Source: Fodinibius saliphilus (GTDB lineage: Bacteria; Bacteroidota; Rhodothermia; Balneolales; Balneolaceae). From it: a DNA stretch of 64,000 nt. Below are positions 16,395-25,809 of the stretch, piece after piece (the first letter of the stretch is position 1; the number at the start of each line of letters is the position of its first letter). Both the position numbers and the translations under genes were made by a program. The DNA lies in contig NZ_VAWF01000001.1 of assembly GCF_005869845.1 (NCBI RefSeq), positions 558,001-622,000 on the forward strand, written 5' to 3'. The notes below the pieces were generated by a model that was not told where the DNA came from, did not search any database, and saw nothing but the letters and a program-made list of their open reading frames with translations.

Positions 16395-17687
16395 CTACTT
16401 ATCTGCTTCACCCATTACGGGGTCAACACCACCAATGATTACGACAGTGTCGGCAACCATTTCACCATCCAGCATATCTTCAAGTGCTTGTAGGTTCTTA
16501 AAAGATGGAGAGTTGATTTTTAGCCTCCAGGGATGTCCGGTTCCATCACTTTGTATATAGTAACCAAGCTCACCTTTTGGCCCTTCAACAGCATGATAAC
16601 TTTCTTCACCTTCTGGTGGACAAATCCCGGTATCGGTCATCATAAAATCATGAATCATACCCTCCATAGAATAATATACTTCATCTTTGGAAGGATAAGC
16701 TTGTTTGGCATTATCCGTTCTAACAGGTCCCTTCGGTAATTTATCAAGACATTGACGAATAATTCTGATGCTCTCGTGCATCTCTTCCATCCGAACATAA
16801 TAACGTGCCAAATTATCGCCCTCAAGACGAGTAGGAACTTCAAAATCCACCTCATCATATCGGGCATAAGGTTCAAAGTCGCGAATATCGTAAGCATAAC
16901 CCGAAGCTCGCAGGGTAGGACCAGTCGCTCCAATTTCCAAAGCTCTTTCCGGAGATAAAACCCCAACTTCACGGTTACGGTCGAAGAATATACGGTTACG
17001 GTCGAGTAGCCCGTGGAAGTCTTTTAACTCCTGTGGGAAATCGTTGACGAAATCTTTGATCATGGCGATGGCATCATCAGTAAGATCATTGGCCACACCA
17101 CCAATTCTGGCGTGAGAGATCGTAAATCGATGTCCCCCAATATTGTCAAAGATATCATATAGTTTTTCACGCTCGCGGAACGTCCAGATAAAGAATGATA
17201 CGGCACCAGCATCCATTACCATGGTACCAAGCCACAGCAGGTGCGAAGAAATACGGGCAAGTTCACATCCGATCATGCGGATATAATGAGCTCTTTCCGG
17301 CACTTCTACATTTGCAATCTTTTCGACTGCAGTACACAGTGCTACATTATTACTGTATGGTGAAAGGTAATCCATGCGATCGGTATAAGGCATGAATTCC
17401 TGATACGTTTTATTTTCCGCAATCTTTTCTACGCCACGGTGCAGATAGCCTATATCGAGTTTTGCTTTCTCAATGAGCTCACCGTTAAGCTGTAACACAA
17501 GGCGCAGTACCCCGTGTGTAGCAGGGTGTTGAGGACCCATGTTGAGCACCATTTTTGTGCCCAGAGGATCTTGGTCATCCATTTTTTCAATGGTTGTATG
17601 CTTGTCCTCAAGAGCATCGTATAGCTTTTCCTGATGCTCTTTAAAAAACTTTGGATCAACTTGATCCGTAATGTGTTTGGTGTCCAT
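16395..17687 (-). CDS. nuoD: NADH-quinone oxidoreductase subunit D
   Basis: The 430-residue 49-kDa-type subunit helps form the quinone site with NuoB. It carries MGPQHPATHGVLRLVLQL, IGYLHRGVEKIAE, MDYLSPYSNN and the C-terminal KINSPSFKNLQALEDML and VIIGGVDPVMGEADK (split here into short motifs). I took the ATG at 17687 (MDTKHITDQ). The upstream open frame to 17903 only reads through nuoC in another frame and has non-family sequence. The start is 7 bp after the nuoC stop. Confidence 0.95.
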   Translation of the reverse strand: MDTKHITDQVDPKFFKEHQEKLYDALEDKHTTIEKMDDQDPLGTKMVLNMGPQHPATHGVLRLVLQLNGELIEKAKLDIGYLHRGVEKIAENKTYQEFMPYTDRMDYLSPYSNNVALCTAVEKIANVEVPERAHYIRMIGCELARISSHLLWLGTMVMDAGAVSFFIWTFREREKLYDIFDNIGGHRFTISHARIGGVANDLTDDAIAMIKDFVNDFPQELKDFHGLLDRNRIFFDRNREVGVLSPERALEIGATGPTLRASGYAYDIRDFEPYARYDEVDFEVPTRLEGDNLARYYVRMEEMHESIRIIRQCLDKLPKGPVRTDNAKQAYPSKDEVYYSMEGMIHDFMMTDTGICPPEGEESYHAVEGPKGELGYYIQSDGTGHPWRLKINSPSFKNLQALEDMLDGEMVADTVVIIGGVDPVMGEADK

Positions 17688-17694
17688 AAAAAAG

Positions 17695-18207
17695 CTACTC
17701 AGTGTCAGGCGTTGTACTTGGTAATTCGATAGATCCGGGAATACCCAAAAGAGGAAACTCTTTACGCATTGGAAAATAATCGAAATCTTCGGGCATAAAA
17801 ATACGACGGAAGTCGGGATGTTCGGTAAAGGTAACACCAAACATGTCATAAACTTCTCGTTCCATCCAACTTGCTGATTTCCAAATGTTGGAGACGGAAG
17901 CAATTTCCGGGTTTTCTTCCGGTAACCGTGTTTTTAAGAAAAAACGCTCACGGTCGCGTAATGAAATTAGGTTATAAGCAATTTCAAAGCGGTCATTTGA
18001 GGTAAAGCGATCGATGCCGAAAAGGTCTGTGAGATAGATAAAATGCTGTTCATCTTTCAGATAAGAACAGATTTCAACAATAGCACCAGCTTTTACCTGA
18101 ACAAAGGTATCACCGCTTGATTGATATACTTCGATGAAAGAGTCCGAAAACTGTTCGGATAATCCATCGACTACATTTTGAAGTTTTTCTGATAGTTCTA
18201 AATCCAT
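17695..18207 (-). CDS. nuoC: NADH-quinone oxidoreductase subunit C
   Basis: The 170-residue 30-kDa-type subunit has the family signature ASWMEREVYDMFGVTFTEHPDFRRIFMPEDF (seen in parts EREVYDMFG and HPDLRR-like HPDFRRIFMP), followed by FPMRKEFPL. It is a separate gene, not fused to nuoD as in some bacteria. It begins 1 bp after the nuoB stop and is followed 7 bp later by nuoD. Confidence 0.95.
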   Translation of the reverse strand: MDLELSEKLQNVVDGLSEQFSDSFIEVYQSSGDTFVQVKAGAIVEICSYLKDEQHFIYLTDLFGIDRFTSNDRFEIAYNLISLRDRERFFLKTRLPEENPEIASVSNIWKSASWMEREVYDMFGVTFTEHPDFRRIFMPEDFDYFPMRKEFPLLGIPGSIELPSTTPDTE

Positions 18208-18208
18208 A

Positions 18209-18691
18209 TTATGTATCGAGCATTACAGAGTGTTCAGTACGAATTTTATCCTGGATTTTCATAAGGGCATGCAAGAGAGCGTCAGGTCGTGGAGGACAAC
18301 CAGAAATATATGCATCTACGGGTAAGAAATTATCACAACCTTGAACTACACCATAGCAGCGGTGCATTCCACCGGTAGAAGCACAAGCTCCCATAGCAAT
18401 ACACCATTTAGGGTCGGGCATTTGGTCCCATATCCTGCGAATGGCATGCGACATTTTATAATTTACCCATCCGGCAACAATCATAACATCACTTTGCCGG
18501 GGAGAAAACCGCATTACCTCTGAACCAAATCGTGCAGCATCATATTTTGGGCCGGCAAAAGCCATCATCTCAATAGCACAGCAGGCTAAACCCATTGGCA
18601 TAGGCCAAGCTGCATTAGATCGTGCCCAGTTTGTTAATGTATCAATTTTTGTGGTGAAGTAACCGTCACCAAGAGAGCTTTCAATACCCAT
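18209..18691 (-). CDS. nuoB: NADH-quinone oxidoreductase subunit B
   Basis: The 160-residue subunit carries the terminal 4Fe-4S cluster N2. The ligand pattern is complete: [10 protein letters not shown] (tandem Cys), [10 protein letters not shown] and VSGCPPRP-like [12 protein letters not shown]. The N-terminus is short and soluble. It sits between nuoA (21-bp gap) and nuoC (1-bp gap). Confidence 0.97.
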   Translation of the reverse strand: MGIESSLGDGYFTTKIDTLTNWARSNAAWPMPMGLACCAIEMMAFAGPKYDAARFGSEVMRFSPRQSDVMIVAGWVNYKMSHAIRRIWDQMPDPKWCIAMGACASTGGMHRCYGVVQGCDNFLPVDAYISGCPPRPDALLHALMKIQDKIRTEHSVMLDT

Positions 18692-18712
18692 ATAAGTATA
18701 GGCTTAAATTAA

Positions 18713-19090
18713 TCAGTTAAACATTCCTTTTTTCATATCCCAATCGAGCGTTCCTTTTTTGATCAGGTAAATAAGACCAACGTAGAGCTCTAAAATAAAT
18801 ATAATCATCGAAACAAGCGTTCCCAGACCATAGTCTAAAAAGCTAACTGCCCAAGGATATATAAATACGACTTCGAGGTCAAAAACAATAAAGGCGATTG
18901 CTACTAGGTAAAAGCTAATAGAATAACGGTCGGCTGCCTCGCCTACAGGGTCCATACCGCTTTCATAAGGGTCCAACTTGTTTTTATTGGGGCGAAAGGG
19001 ACCAAGAATTTTTGATAACGTCATCAAAAGAACCGCTAGAACAATAGCGATTCCTGCAAGAATTACGATTGGTAAATAGTTAGAAAACAT
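18713..19090 (-). CDS. nuoA: NADH-quinone oxidoreductase subunit A
   Basis: The 125-residue membrane subunit has three hydrophobic segments. It also has the family loop KLDPYESGMDPVGEA, then RYSISFYLVAIAFIVFDLEVVFIYPWA (read in parts). It is the first gene of the nuoA-H block. The 194 bp between it and the Mth938-like gene upstream presumably hold the operon promoter, but I see no clear consensus there. Confidence 0.96.
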   Translation of the reverse strand: MFSNYLPIVILAGIAIVLAVLLMTLSKILGPFRPNKNKLDPYESGMDPVGEAADRYSISFYLVAIAFIVFDLEVVFIYPWAVSFLDYGLGTLVSMIIFILELYVGLIYLIKKGTLDWDMKKGMFN

Positions 19091-19284
19091 CAGTCAGTTT
19101 CAGTTTTTTTGAGTCAGTCGGAAATTAGGGGCAATCGCTTGTAATGTCAATAAAATCAAGGTGAGGAATATAGGATTTCTGAAACTCAAAACATATAAAT
19201 TTACCTCACCTTTCTTATTTAAAATGAGTTTAAACACGGGACAATTTATTTGTTTGAACAGTGTGTGCATAGGTGGGAGACTTA

Positions 19285-19659
19285 CTAACAGGTTGAATGA
19301 ATAAGAGCTCCCACGGGATAGTTCATTCTGAGCTCATTATATTTTTCTTTAGCTTGTTCAGTTTCTAGGATATGGTAGTCGATGTTGTGCTCACTAAGAT
19401 ACTTTCTTGTTTCTTGGCAAACCTGTAGGCGTTCATGAAAACCTTGCGATAAAACTACCACACTAGCACCATGTTTAAGCAATTCTTCAACATCTGCGGG
19501 TTGAATACCCGGCACATGATGGGTGCCTGTTTCATTCCAGTCCCACTCTCGAGAACCACTTGGAAAAAGTTTAGCATCCTTATAGGTTTTATGATCAGAG
19601 ACGGTAACCGATCCCCACTTTATGGAATGAATTTTAGGGGATATTTTTTTAGAAACCAT
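19285..19659 (-). CDS. Mth938-like domain protein (DUF498 family)
   Basis: The 124-residue protein has the Mth938/NDUFAF3-type pattern: a beta-strand N-terminus IKWGSVTV, a central REWDWNETGTHHVPGI, VEELLKHGASVVVLSQGF and a C-terminal NYPVGALIHSTC. In mitochondria the related NDUFAF3 assists complex I assembly. Its place directly upstream of nuoA on the same strand is therefore suggestive, but a role in assembly is inference. Length is normal for a single domain. Confidence 0.82.
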   Translation of the reverse strand: MVSKKISPKIHSIKWGSVTVSDHKTYKDAKLFPSGSREWDWNETGTHHVPGIQPADVEELLKHGASVVVLSQGFHERLQVCQETRKYLSEHNIDYHILETEQAKEKYNELRMNYPVGALIHSTC

Positions 19660-19807
19660 AAAACAGGTGATTTTAGTTCACTTTTTAGTAAACATTTAGG
19701 TCAAAAAATCCGTTTATTATAAGGTATTATCAAAGTTTACGGGTACCATAAAAATCAGTAAATTTGTTTCTAAATTAAATTATTATTTAAAAATAATTAT
19801 CTGACCA

Positions 19808-20380
19808 TTGGATAAAATTAAGATGGATATATTAGGGCTTTCTACAAGCCCAAGTAGTGGTGGAGCCTATGCATTGATTTTAAATGAAGTAGATGGTAAT
19901 CGTCGACTTCCTATAATTATTGGAACATTTGAGGCACAGGCGATTGCCCTTGAGTTAGAACATATTCGGCCACCTCGCCCAATGACGCACGACCTTCTCA
20001 AGAATATGATTCAAAATTTTGGATCTGACGTTGAGCAGGTCTTCATTAATGATCTTAGTGAAGGGACCTTTTTTGCAAAGATAATTTATGAGGAAAACGG
20101 TCAGCAGATGGAGCAGGATGCTCGGCCCAGCGATGCAATTGCACTTGCTGTTCGATTTGATGCCTCTATTTATGTAGCACCTGAAATTCTTGATGAGGCC
20201 GGTATCGTTTCGGAAGGTGAGGAGGGAGACGAACTGACAGCTACTGCCGAAGGAGAAGAGAAGTCCCCTGAGATGAGTAAGTTAGAACGGCTAGAAAATG
20301 AGCTTCAAACTGCCATAGATACTGAAAATTATGAAAAGGCGGCACGGCTACGTGATGAAATTCAAAAGCTAAAAGGCTAG
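19808..20380 (+). CDS. Bifunctional nuclease family protein (DUF151) with C-terminal UVR motif
   Basis: The 190-residue product has a DUF151/BFN domain over about residues 1-135: GAYALILNEVDGNRRLPIIIGTFEAQAI, RPMTHDLL and RPSDAIALAVR (read in parts). An acidic linker follows, then a UvrB/UvrC-type helical hairpin, about 155-190 (LERLENELQTAIDTENYEKAARLRDEI in parts). The start is a TTG, giving MDKIKMDILGLS, which aligns with the family N-terminus; the ATG five codons later is the alternative. It lies 6 bp before bshC. Some BFN proteins have nuclease activity; the cellular role is not settled. Confidence 0.85.
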   Translation: MDKIKMDILGLSTSPSSGGAYALILNEVDGNRRLPIIIGTFEAQAIALELEHIRPPRPMTHDLLKNMIQNFGSDVEQVFINDLSEGTFFAKIIYEENGQQMEQDARPSDAIALAVRFDASIYVAPEILDEAGIVSEGEEGDELTATAEGEEKSPEMSKLERLENELQTAIDTENYEKAARLRDEIQKLKG

Positions 20381-20385
20381 TAGAA

Positions 20386-22002
20386 TTGCAACTTTCAGAT
20401 TATTCGTTCGAAACACTACCATTTTCAGATCTTTTTAAAACATATATCACCAATTTTGATGAGCTAAGTGATTTTTATGAGACTAATCCATTCGATAGTA
20501 AGGCGATAGTCCGGAAAGCGGAAGAGTTTGATTTTGGAGGGGACAGAAGCAAAGCATCAGCAATACTTACTGCTTTTAATGCAGCCTTTAATATAGATGA
20601 AGCCGCTCATAATAATATAGAACGCTTAGCTAATGAAGATTCATTGGTAATTGTTACCGGCCAACAGTTGGGTATATATGGAGGTCCCCTGTATACCATC
20701 CTAAAAACGGTTACTACAATTCATATCGCCAAACAACTAGAGCAGAAATTGGATCGTCCTGTTATTCCTATTTTCTGGCTTGCCGATGAAGATCATGACT
20801 ATGAAGAAATACGTTCTATATCAGTACTAGATAGGGATAAGGTGCAGTCTTACGCCTTACCGCCTAAAAATGATAAGTTGCCTACGGTTTCAGAAATAGA
20901 GATACCGGAAGCTATTGATCAAATGAAAGCTGAACTAAAAGAATCCCTTTATGATACTGATTTCTCAGAGGAACTCTGGGACCTATTAGATAATTCTTTT
21001 ACTGCTTCAAATACTTTCTCAGAGGCTTTTGGTCAGTGGATAAGCAATTTGTTCTCTAAGTATGGGCTAGTGCTGGCGGGTAGTAAAAATATTGAGGTGA
21101 AAGAAGCAACTAATAAATTCTTAAAGAAGTCTATCACCAAAGCAAGTGACATTCGCAACCAGCTTGATGTCCAGTCTCAGCGAATTGGCAAAGAATTTCA
21201 TAGGCAGGTTACTATCTATGATTCTAATCTATTTTATTTAAATGGTGATTCGGGACGTACCAAGATTGCCCGAAATGGAGATGGATGGAAGACAGATGCC
21301 GGGCATGAGTGGGAGACGGATCAGTTGGTAGAAGAGATTGAGGAGAATCCCGATCATTTTTCACCAAATGTGTTTTTACGACCTATTTTACAAGATGCCT
21401 TATTGCCTACATTAGGATATGTGGCAGGACCCGGTGAAACAGCATATTACGGACAGATGAAAAAAATGTATGCCTGTTTTAATTTGGAAATGCCCGTTAT
21501 TTTTCCACGACTTAGTGCAACGATTATTGAACCCGCTATTGATCGTATCATCAATGAGCTCCCATTTGATTTCCATGAGTATGGAGACAGGATAGAAGAT
21601 CTTGAATCTGCTTATGTAGACCGTACCGAGCAGCACGATATTGAAGCAATTTTTGATGAATGGAAAAAAGATGTTGAGAAGTTAGCGGAGAAAAAAACAA
21701 AAGAGGTCGCCAATATCGACCCTACGCTTGAGGGGGCGTCTGGAAAAGCAAAAGCAACATATCTTAACGAATTAAATAAACTGAAAGGAAAGGTGTACCG
21801 TGCTGTTAAAAAGCAGGATCAAACACAGTTACAGCGTATTAAGAGAATTAAGGCGCATACTTTTCCGGGGGATGGGCTACAAGAACGTGTAATCGCCAGT
21901 ATTTTTTATATGAATAAATATGGTGTTGATATATGGGATGAACTCCTGAACAACCTCAGTGAGGAAGAGCAATTTGATCACCACAAATTGATTTACATGT
22001 AA
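20386..22002 (+). CDS. bshC: Putative bacillithiol cysteine ligase BshC
   Basis: The 538-residue protein is thought to add cysteine to glucosaminyl-malate in the last step of bacillithiol synthesis. Family motifs are VTGQQLGIYGGPLYTILKT (about residues 88-106), PVIPIFWLADEDHDYEEI, and FSPNVFLRPILQDALLPTLGYVAGPGETAYYGQ (in parts), followed by a coiled-coil region (about 400-480) and FPGDGLQERV. It starts with TTG. Its TAA overlaps the ATG of the folate ligase gene by one base, and it sits 6 bp after the BFN gene. bshA and bshB are not in the window. Confidence 0.93.
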   Translation: MQLSDYSFETLPFSDLFKTYITNFDELSDFYETNPFDSKAIVRKAEEFDFGGDRSKASAILTAFNAAFNIDEAAHNNIERLANEDSLVIVTGQQLGIYGGPLYTILKTVTTIHIAKQLEQKLDRPVIPIFWLADEDHDYEEIRSISVLDRDKVQSYALPPKNDKLPTVSEIEIPEAIDQMKAELKESLYDTDFSEELWDLLDNSFTASNTFSEAFGQWISNLFSKYGLVLAGSKNIEVKEATNKFLKKSITKASDIRNQLDVQSQRIGKEFHRQVTIYDSNLFYLNGDSGRTKIARNGDGWKTDAGHEWETDQLVEEIEENPDHFSPNVFLRPILQDALLPTLGYVAGPGETAYYGQMKKMYACFNLEMPVIFPRLSATIIEPAIDRIINELPFDFHEYGDRIEDLESAYVDRTEQHDIEAIFDEWKKDVEKLAEKKTKEVANIDPTLEGASGKAKATYLNELNKLKGKVYRAVKKQDQTQLQRIKRIKAHTFPGDGLQERVIASIFYMNKYGVDIWDELLNNLSEEEQFDHHKLIYM

Positions 22003-22580
22003 TGAATGATACTCAATCAGAAAAAGAGGAGCTGCGTAGCAGGCTTTTAGAGGCTAGAGAGTCGATTACTGCTAAAGCTTTTTCTCATGGTTCTAAACAT
22101 ATTATTGGCAGCCTTAAAGATAAACCTGCTTTTTTAGAAGCAGATGTTATCCATTGTTACGTGTCAATGAATAGTCGGGGAGAGGTCGATACTCACCACC
22201 TGCTGAAGGAACTACTAAATAGCGATAAGGATGTTATTGTACCAATTTCAAATTTTGCAGATCATACTTTATCACACATTCGTTTAGATTCATTTGACCA
22301 GCTAAAAGAGAATAAATGGGGCGTTTTAGAACCAGATGAAGGTGAAGAGGTTTCAATCGACCAGGTTGATTTAGTTGTTGTACCGATGGTGGGAGGGGAT
22401 GAGTGTGCCAATCGGATTGGCTACGGAAAGGGATTTTATGATCGTTTTTTAAAGGATGTATCAGCCCTTAAAATTGGTCTCTGTTTTGAACAGAATATTG
22501 TTCCGAAATTACCGGTTGAGGAGTTTGATATACCGTTAGATCACATTATCACAGAAGAGCGCATTATTTCTCGCGATTAA
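22002..22580 (+). CDS. fau: 5-formyltetrahydrofolate cyclo-ligase
   Basis: The 192-residue enzyme makes 5,10-methenyl-THF from 5-formyl-THF with ATP. Visible motifs are an N-terminal KEELRSRLLEAR, the substrate-binding HCYVSMNSRGEVDTHHLL, and the C-terminal nucleotide site VVPMVGGDECANRIGYGKGFYDRFL (in parts), which matches the family's GxRLGYGxGYYDR. Length is typical. It is translationally coupled to bshC. Gene names ygfA and fau are both used for the family. Confidence 0.93.
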   Translation: MNDTQSEKEELRSRLLEARESITAKAFSHGSKHIIGSLKDKPAFLEADVIHCYVSMNSRGEVDTHHLLKELLNSDKDVIVPISNFADHTLSHIRLDSFDQLKENKWGVLEPDEGEEVSIDQVDLVVVPMVGGDECANRIGYGKGFYDRFLKDVSALKIGLCFEQNIVPKLPVEEFDIPLDHIITEERIISRD

Positions 22581-22663
22581 TTTTCTATATTGCTGTAACA
22601 AATCTATTACTTATGACGTAATAGTTGTTGTTCGCACAAACTTATGGGCTTGGGAGTATTATT

Positions 22664-23365
22664 ATGGCACAAAGAACCAAACAATCTACACAACAGAACC
22701 TTGATTCATTGATGGATTTCGAAGACCATGAACTTCGAAATACCATGCAGGAATTCTTGAAGGAAGAGAAAAAAGCTAATACTAATATCTGGAACTTTTC
22801 TACTATTGCAGGTATTGCCATGTTTTTTGTAGGGGTGGTATTTATCCTCAACATGCTTATAGGCATTGGACCTAATTTGAGTGGACTTATGGAAGCTATG
22901 CCTTTAATAGGGGCGGTCCTAGTAACACTCGTGGGTTTTGGATTTTTAGTCGGGGATAGAAAAAAAGAAAAGCGGACAAAGAATAAGAAAAACCGTTCTT
23001 CTGATACATATGATTTTGACTATGATTTCGGAGATAGTTCTAATGAAGAGGACTTTACATTAAATAATAATCTTGGAGTTGATAGTAAGAAAAAAAGCAA
23101 TTCTAAATCTTCTTCTGGTGCGTTTGATTTTGACTCCTATGCATTTAGTGAATCCAAGAAATTATATAAATCACGAACGGATAAAAAGATCTCTGGGGTC
23201 TGTGGGGGGCTTGCCAAATATTTTGGTATCAGCTCTACTGTTATCCGTCTATTATTTTTTATAACACTCTTTGCTGCAGGCGGAACATCATTGTTTGTAT
23301 ATATTGCTTTGGCTTTGGCCTTAGATAAAGAGCCGCCCGAAATGATGGACGACTTTAATTTTTAG
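22664..23365 (+). CDS. PspC-domain membrane protein
   Basis: From the ATG at 22664 (MAQRTKQST) the protein has 233 residues. Two membrane segments (about 40-60 and 75-95) are followed by a charged, low-complexity linker with repeated FDFD/YDFD patterns. A C-terminal PspC domain follows: [32 protein letters not shown] (in parts), then a hydrophobic stretch. PspC domains occur in envelope-stress proteins. An in-frame start at 22625 would add 13 residues without family support. The gene stands alone between fau and tmk. Confidence 0.82.
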   Translation: MAQRTKQSTQQNLDSLMDFEDHELRNTMQEFLKEEKKANTNIWNFSTIAGIAMFFVGVVFILNMLIGIGPNLSGLMEAMPLIGAVLVTLVGFGFLVGDRKKEKRTKNKKNRSSDTYDFDYDFGDSSNEEDFTLNNNLGVDSKKKSNSKSSSGAFDFDSYAFSESKKLYKSRTDKKISGVCGGLAKYFGISSTVIRLLFFITLFAAGGTSLFVYIALALALDKEPPEMMDDFNF

Positions 23366-23482
23366 CCGTTACATATTAATATTTTCTATACTTTTAGCAT
23401 TATAAAATAATATTGTAATTCATTGAGACACAGATGATTATTATATTTAAACCTATAACTGAGATTAATTTAATAGAGTAAA

Positions 23483-24082
23483 GTGTTTATAACGTTCGAA
23501 GGGATTGATGGAAGTGGTAAATCCACACAGATTCAAAAGTTGAAGAGACGGCTACAGCAGAATGGGGTACAAGTAAAAGTTTTTAGAGATCCTGGTGGCC
23601 CGGTTGTTTCAGAGAAGGTGCGAGAGCTTTTACTTAATCCTGATTATGATATAGATCCAGTTACCGAACTTTTACTTTTTTCCGCTGCACGTTCTCAGTT
23701 GATGGCAGAAAATGTTATACCATCTATTGAAGAGGGAAAGACAGTTATTTTAGACCGTTTTTATGATTCTACGGTAGCTTATCAGGGATATGGACGACAA
23801 TCAGTAGGGCTGGATGAAATTCATATGATGAACCGGGTAGCCAGCCATAAGTGTGAGCCCGATCTTACTATCTATATGAAATTACCGCTGCATGCGGCTA
23901 AGAAGAGGATGTCAAAAAATAAGGATAGGATGGAGCAAGCCGGAGATTCATTTTATAACAAAGTTATTCAGGGTTTTAATAGGTTAGCAGAGCAAGAGCA
24001 GCGTATTTTTACTGTGGATGCGAGATTGCCGACAGAAGAAGTACACCATAAGATTTGGACTCTTATTGATCGTTCTTTTTAA
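23483..24082 (+). CDS. tmk: Thymidylate kinase
   Basis: The 199-residue enzyme phosphorylates dTMP to dTDP. It opens with FITFEGIDGSGKSTQ (P-loop, residues 7-15), has a substrate region FRDPGGPVVSEKVRELLL (DPGG rather than EPGG), then VILDRFYDSTVAYQGYGR (the DR(F/Y) motif) and a short lid. Length is typical. It starts with GTG at 23483. Confidence 0.95.
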   Translation: MFITFEGIDGSGKSTQIQKLKRRLQQNGVQVKVFRDPGGPVVSEKVRELLLNPDYDIDPVTELLLFSAARSQLMAENVIPSIEEGKTVILDRFYDSTVAYQGYGRQSVGLDEIHMMNRVASHKCEPDLTIYMKLPLHAAKKRMSKNKDRMEQAGDSFYNKVIQGFNRLAEQEQRIFTVDARLPTEEVHHKIWTLIDRSF

Positions 24083-24374
24083 AAAAATCTCATTCACATT
24101 TTATTTTTAACAGTATTATTTGATTGATCGTTTACAAATTATGCGCTGAGTGGCGGGTTAAAAAAGTCTTATTTTCTTTAAATGCCCTTTAGAAGTACGG
24201 TTAAATTGCGTTAAGGGCTATATTGAAACTTAAATCGAGCATGAAATTAATTGCTGATTAGCGAAATAATCATTAATTTTATTGCATTGTGGGTAAAACC
24301 TAATTGGAAACTGAAAAATCTCCTTTTTCATCGTTTCAACTACTAATTTTAACCAACTCTGAAGTATATAAATT

Positions 24375-24878
24375 ATGGCGCACGAAAGAATTGATGTTGA
24401 TCTGCCCCTAGCCAAAGTCTATGAATACTTAAGTGACCCAACCTATTTCCCTCACTTCTTCGAACGGATTGAGCGAGTTAACAAAATAAATTCACAAACG
24501 TTTGAGTATTCGACTACTCTTGGTGGGAAACCATTTGAGTGGACAACAAACGTCATTGATGATCTCCGTAATACACGTTTTGCGTGGATTACTATCAATG
24601 GCAATTTGAATCAGACTGGTACTATTCGATTTACTCCGCTGGATAACGGAGAACGAACCCGGGTTGATTTCAGCCTTGATTACCGTACTTTCTACGGTGA
24701 GCCAGAGGAAGAATTAGCTAACTTTATCCAAGGTCTTTCTGCACAGATGAAGAAGGATCTACAGCGTTTTAAGGAAGAAGCCGAAGAAGGTACTTTCAAA
24801 CAAAATGCGGATGATACTCTTGCTGCTATTGAAAAGGCAGACGAAGAGGCAGAAGCTGAAGAAGAAGCGGCTGCTTAA
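24375..24878 (+). CDS. SRPBCC/START-like family protein (polyketide cyclase-like)
   Basis: The 167-residue cytoplasmic protein fits the SRPBCC helix-grip fold: strand IDVDLPLAKVYEYLSDPTYFPHFF, then alternating strands FEYSTTLGGKPFEWTTNVID and TGTIRFTPLDNGERTRVDFSLDYR (in parts), and a long C-terminal helix from about 112. The end is an acidic, Glu/Ala-rich tail. No ligand can be predicted. It is monocistronic: an intrinsic terminator follows directly and 291 bp of non-coding sequence precede it. Confidence 0.78.
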   Translation: MAHERIDVDLPLAKVYEYLSDPTYFPHFFERIERVNKINSQTFEYSTTLGGKPFEWTTNVIDDLRNTRFAWITINGNLNQTGTIRFTPLDNGERTRVDFSLDYRTFYGEPEEELANFIQGLSAQMKKDLQRFKEEAEEGTFKQNADDTLAAIEKADEEAEAEEEAAA

Positions 24879-24901
24879 AAATAGTCTCTCACTGATATTG
24901 A

Positions 24902-24931
24902 AATGCGCACTTAATAGTGCGCATTTTTTTT
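24902..24931 (+). terminator. Intrinsic terminator after the SRPBCC gene
   Basis: A perfect 9-bp stem, AATGCGCAC/GTGCGCATT, with loop TTAATA is followed by a run of T to 24931. It separates the SRPBCC gene from aroE, which starts only 18 bp later. Confidence 0.92.
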
Positions 24932-24948
24932 GTCTTTACTTTTTGTAA

Positions 24949-25809
24949 ATGAGTTTATCTACCTTTAAAAAGAGTAAAAAAGCCCAGTCTCCTCATTATA
25001 TACTCTTTGGGCACCCCATAGAGCATAGTTGGTCACCACTCATGCATAATTTAGCATTAGATTATTATGATATTGATGCTCAATATTATACGGTTGATCT
25101 TTATAATAGTGAGCTCAATAGCTTGGCCTCATATCTTAACAATGATTCTTTTAAGGGAGCGAATATTACTGTTCCCTATAAACAAATAATTATTGAATAC
25201 TTGGATCGTATTGACAATTCAGCTCAAGAAATTGGTGCTGTTAATACGATTGTAAAAGAGGGGTATCAGTTGGTTGGTTACAATACCGATAGTGCTGGCT
25301 TTTTGGCCCCGTTGAAACAATATAGCGGAGAACTAGAGGGCGGAAGAGCTATTATATTTGGAACCGGAGGTGCTTCAAGAGCAATTGTTTATGCCCTATT
25401 AAATATAGGGATTGAAGAATTATACTTGGTATCTAGAAATCCTGCTCGTAGAAATTTGTTTTCCGAAAACAACCATGTGGTTATGGTTTCTTATAATCAA
25501 TGGACCTCATTGGCAGAGGAAGCCGCCCTTATTATTAATGCTACTCCTTTGGGGATGCATCCCAATGTTAACGATTCGCCAGTCCGGGAAACAGAAAAGG
25601 CATTCCTATCGGATTGCATTTGTTATGATATTGTGTATAATCCAATACAAACCAAATTCTTGAAACAGGCAAATTCAGTGGAGGCGACAACGATAAATGG
25701 CCTGGAGATGTTAATCCAACAAGGAAGTCGGTCCTTTGAACTATGGACGGGACATCCATTCCCTGTAAAAAAGGTTAGAGGTAAATTACATGAACAAATT
25801 AAAAACTGA
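24949..25809 (+). CDS. aroE: Shikimate dehydrogenase (NADP+)
   Basis: The 286-residue enzyme reduces 3-dehydroshikimate in the chorismate pathway that feeds the trp genes further on. Substrate motifs are HPIEHSWSPLMHN and GANITVPYKQ (catalytic Lys), and EIGAVNTIV. The cofactor site is YNTDSAGF and IIFGTGGASRAIVYAL, followed by INATPLGM and NGLEMLIQQ. Length is typical. Its 3' end overlaps pgeF by 20 bp. Confidence 0.95.
   Translation: MSLSTFKKSKKAQSPHYILFGHPIEHSWSPLMHNLALDYYDIDAQYYTVDLYNSELNSLASYLNNDSFKGANITVPYKQIIIEYLDRIDNSAQEIGAVNTIVKEGYQLVGYNTDSAGFLAPLKQYSGELEGGRAIIFGTGGASRAIVYALLNIGIEELYLVSRNPARRNLFSENNHVVMVSYNQWTSLAEEAALIINATPLGMHPNVNDSPVRETEKAFLSDCICYDIVYNPIQTKFLKQANSVEATTINGLEMLIQQGSRSFELWTGHPFPVKKVRGKLHEQIKN

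Noticed and set aside
17688-17903. N-terminal extension of nuoD
   Set aside because: The extra 72 codons overlap nuoC in another frame and do not match NuoD; the ATG at 17687 fits the family.
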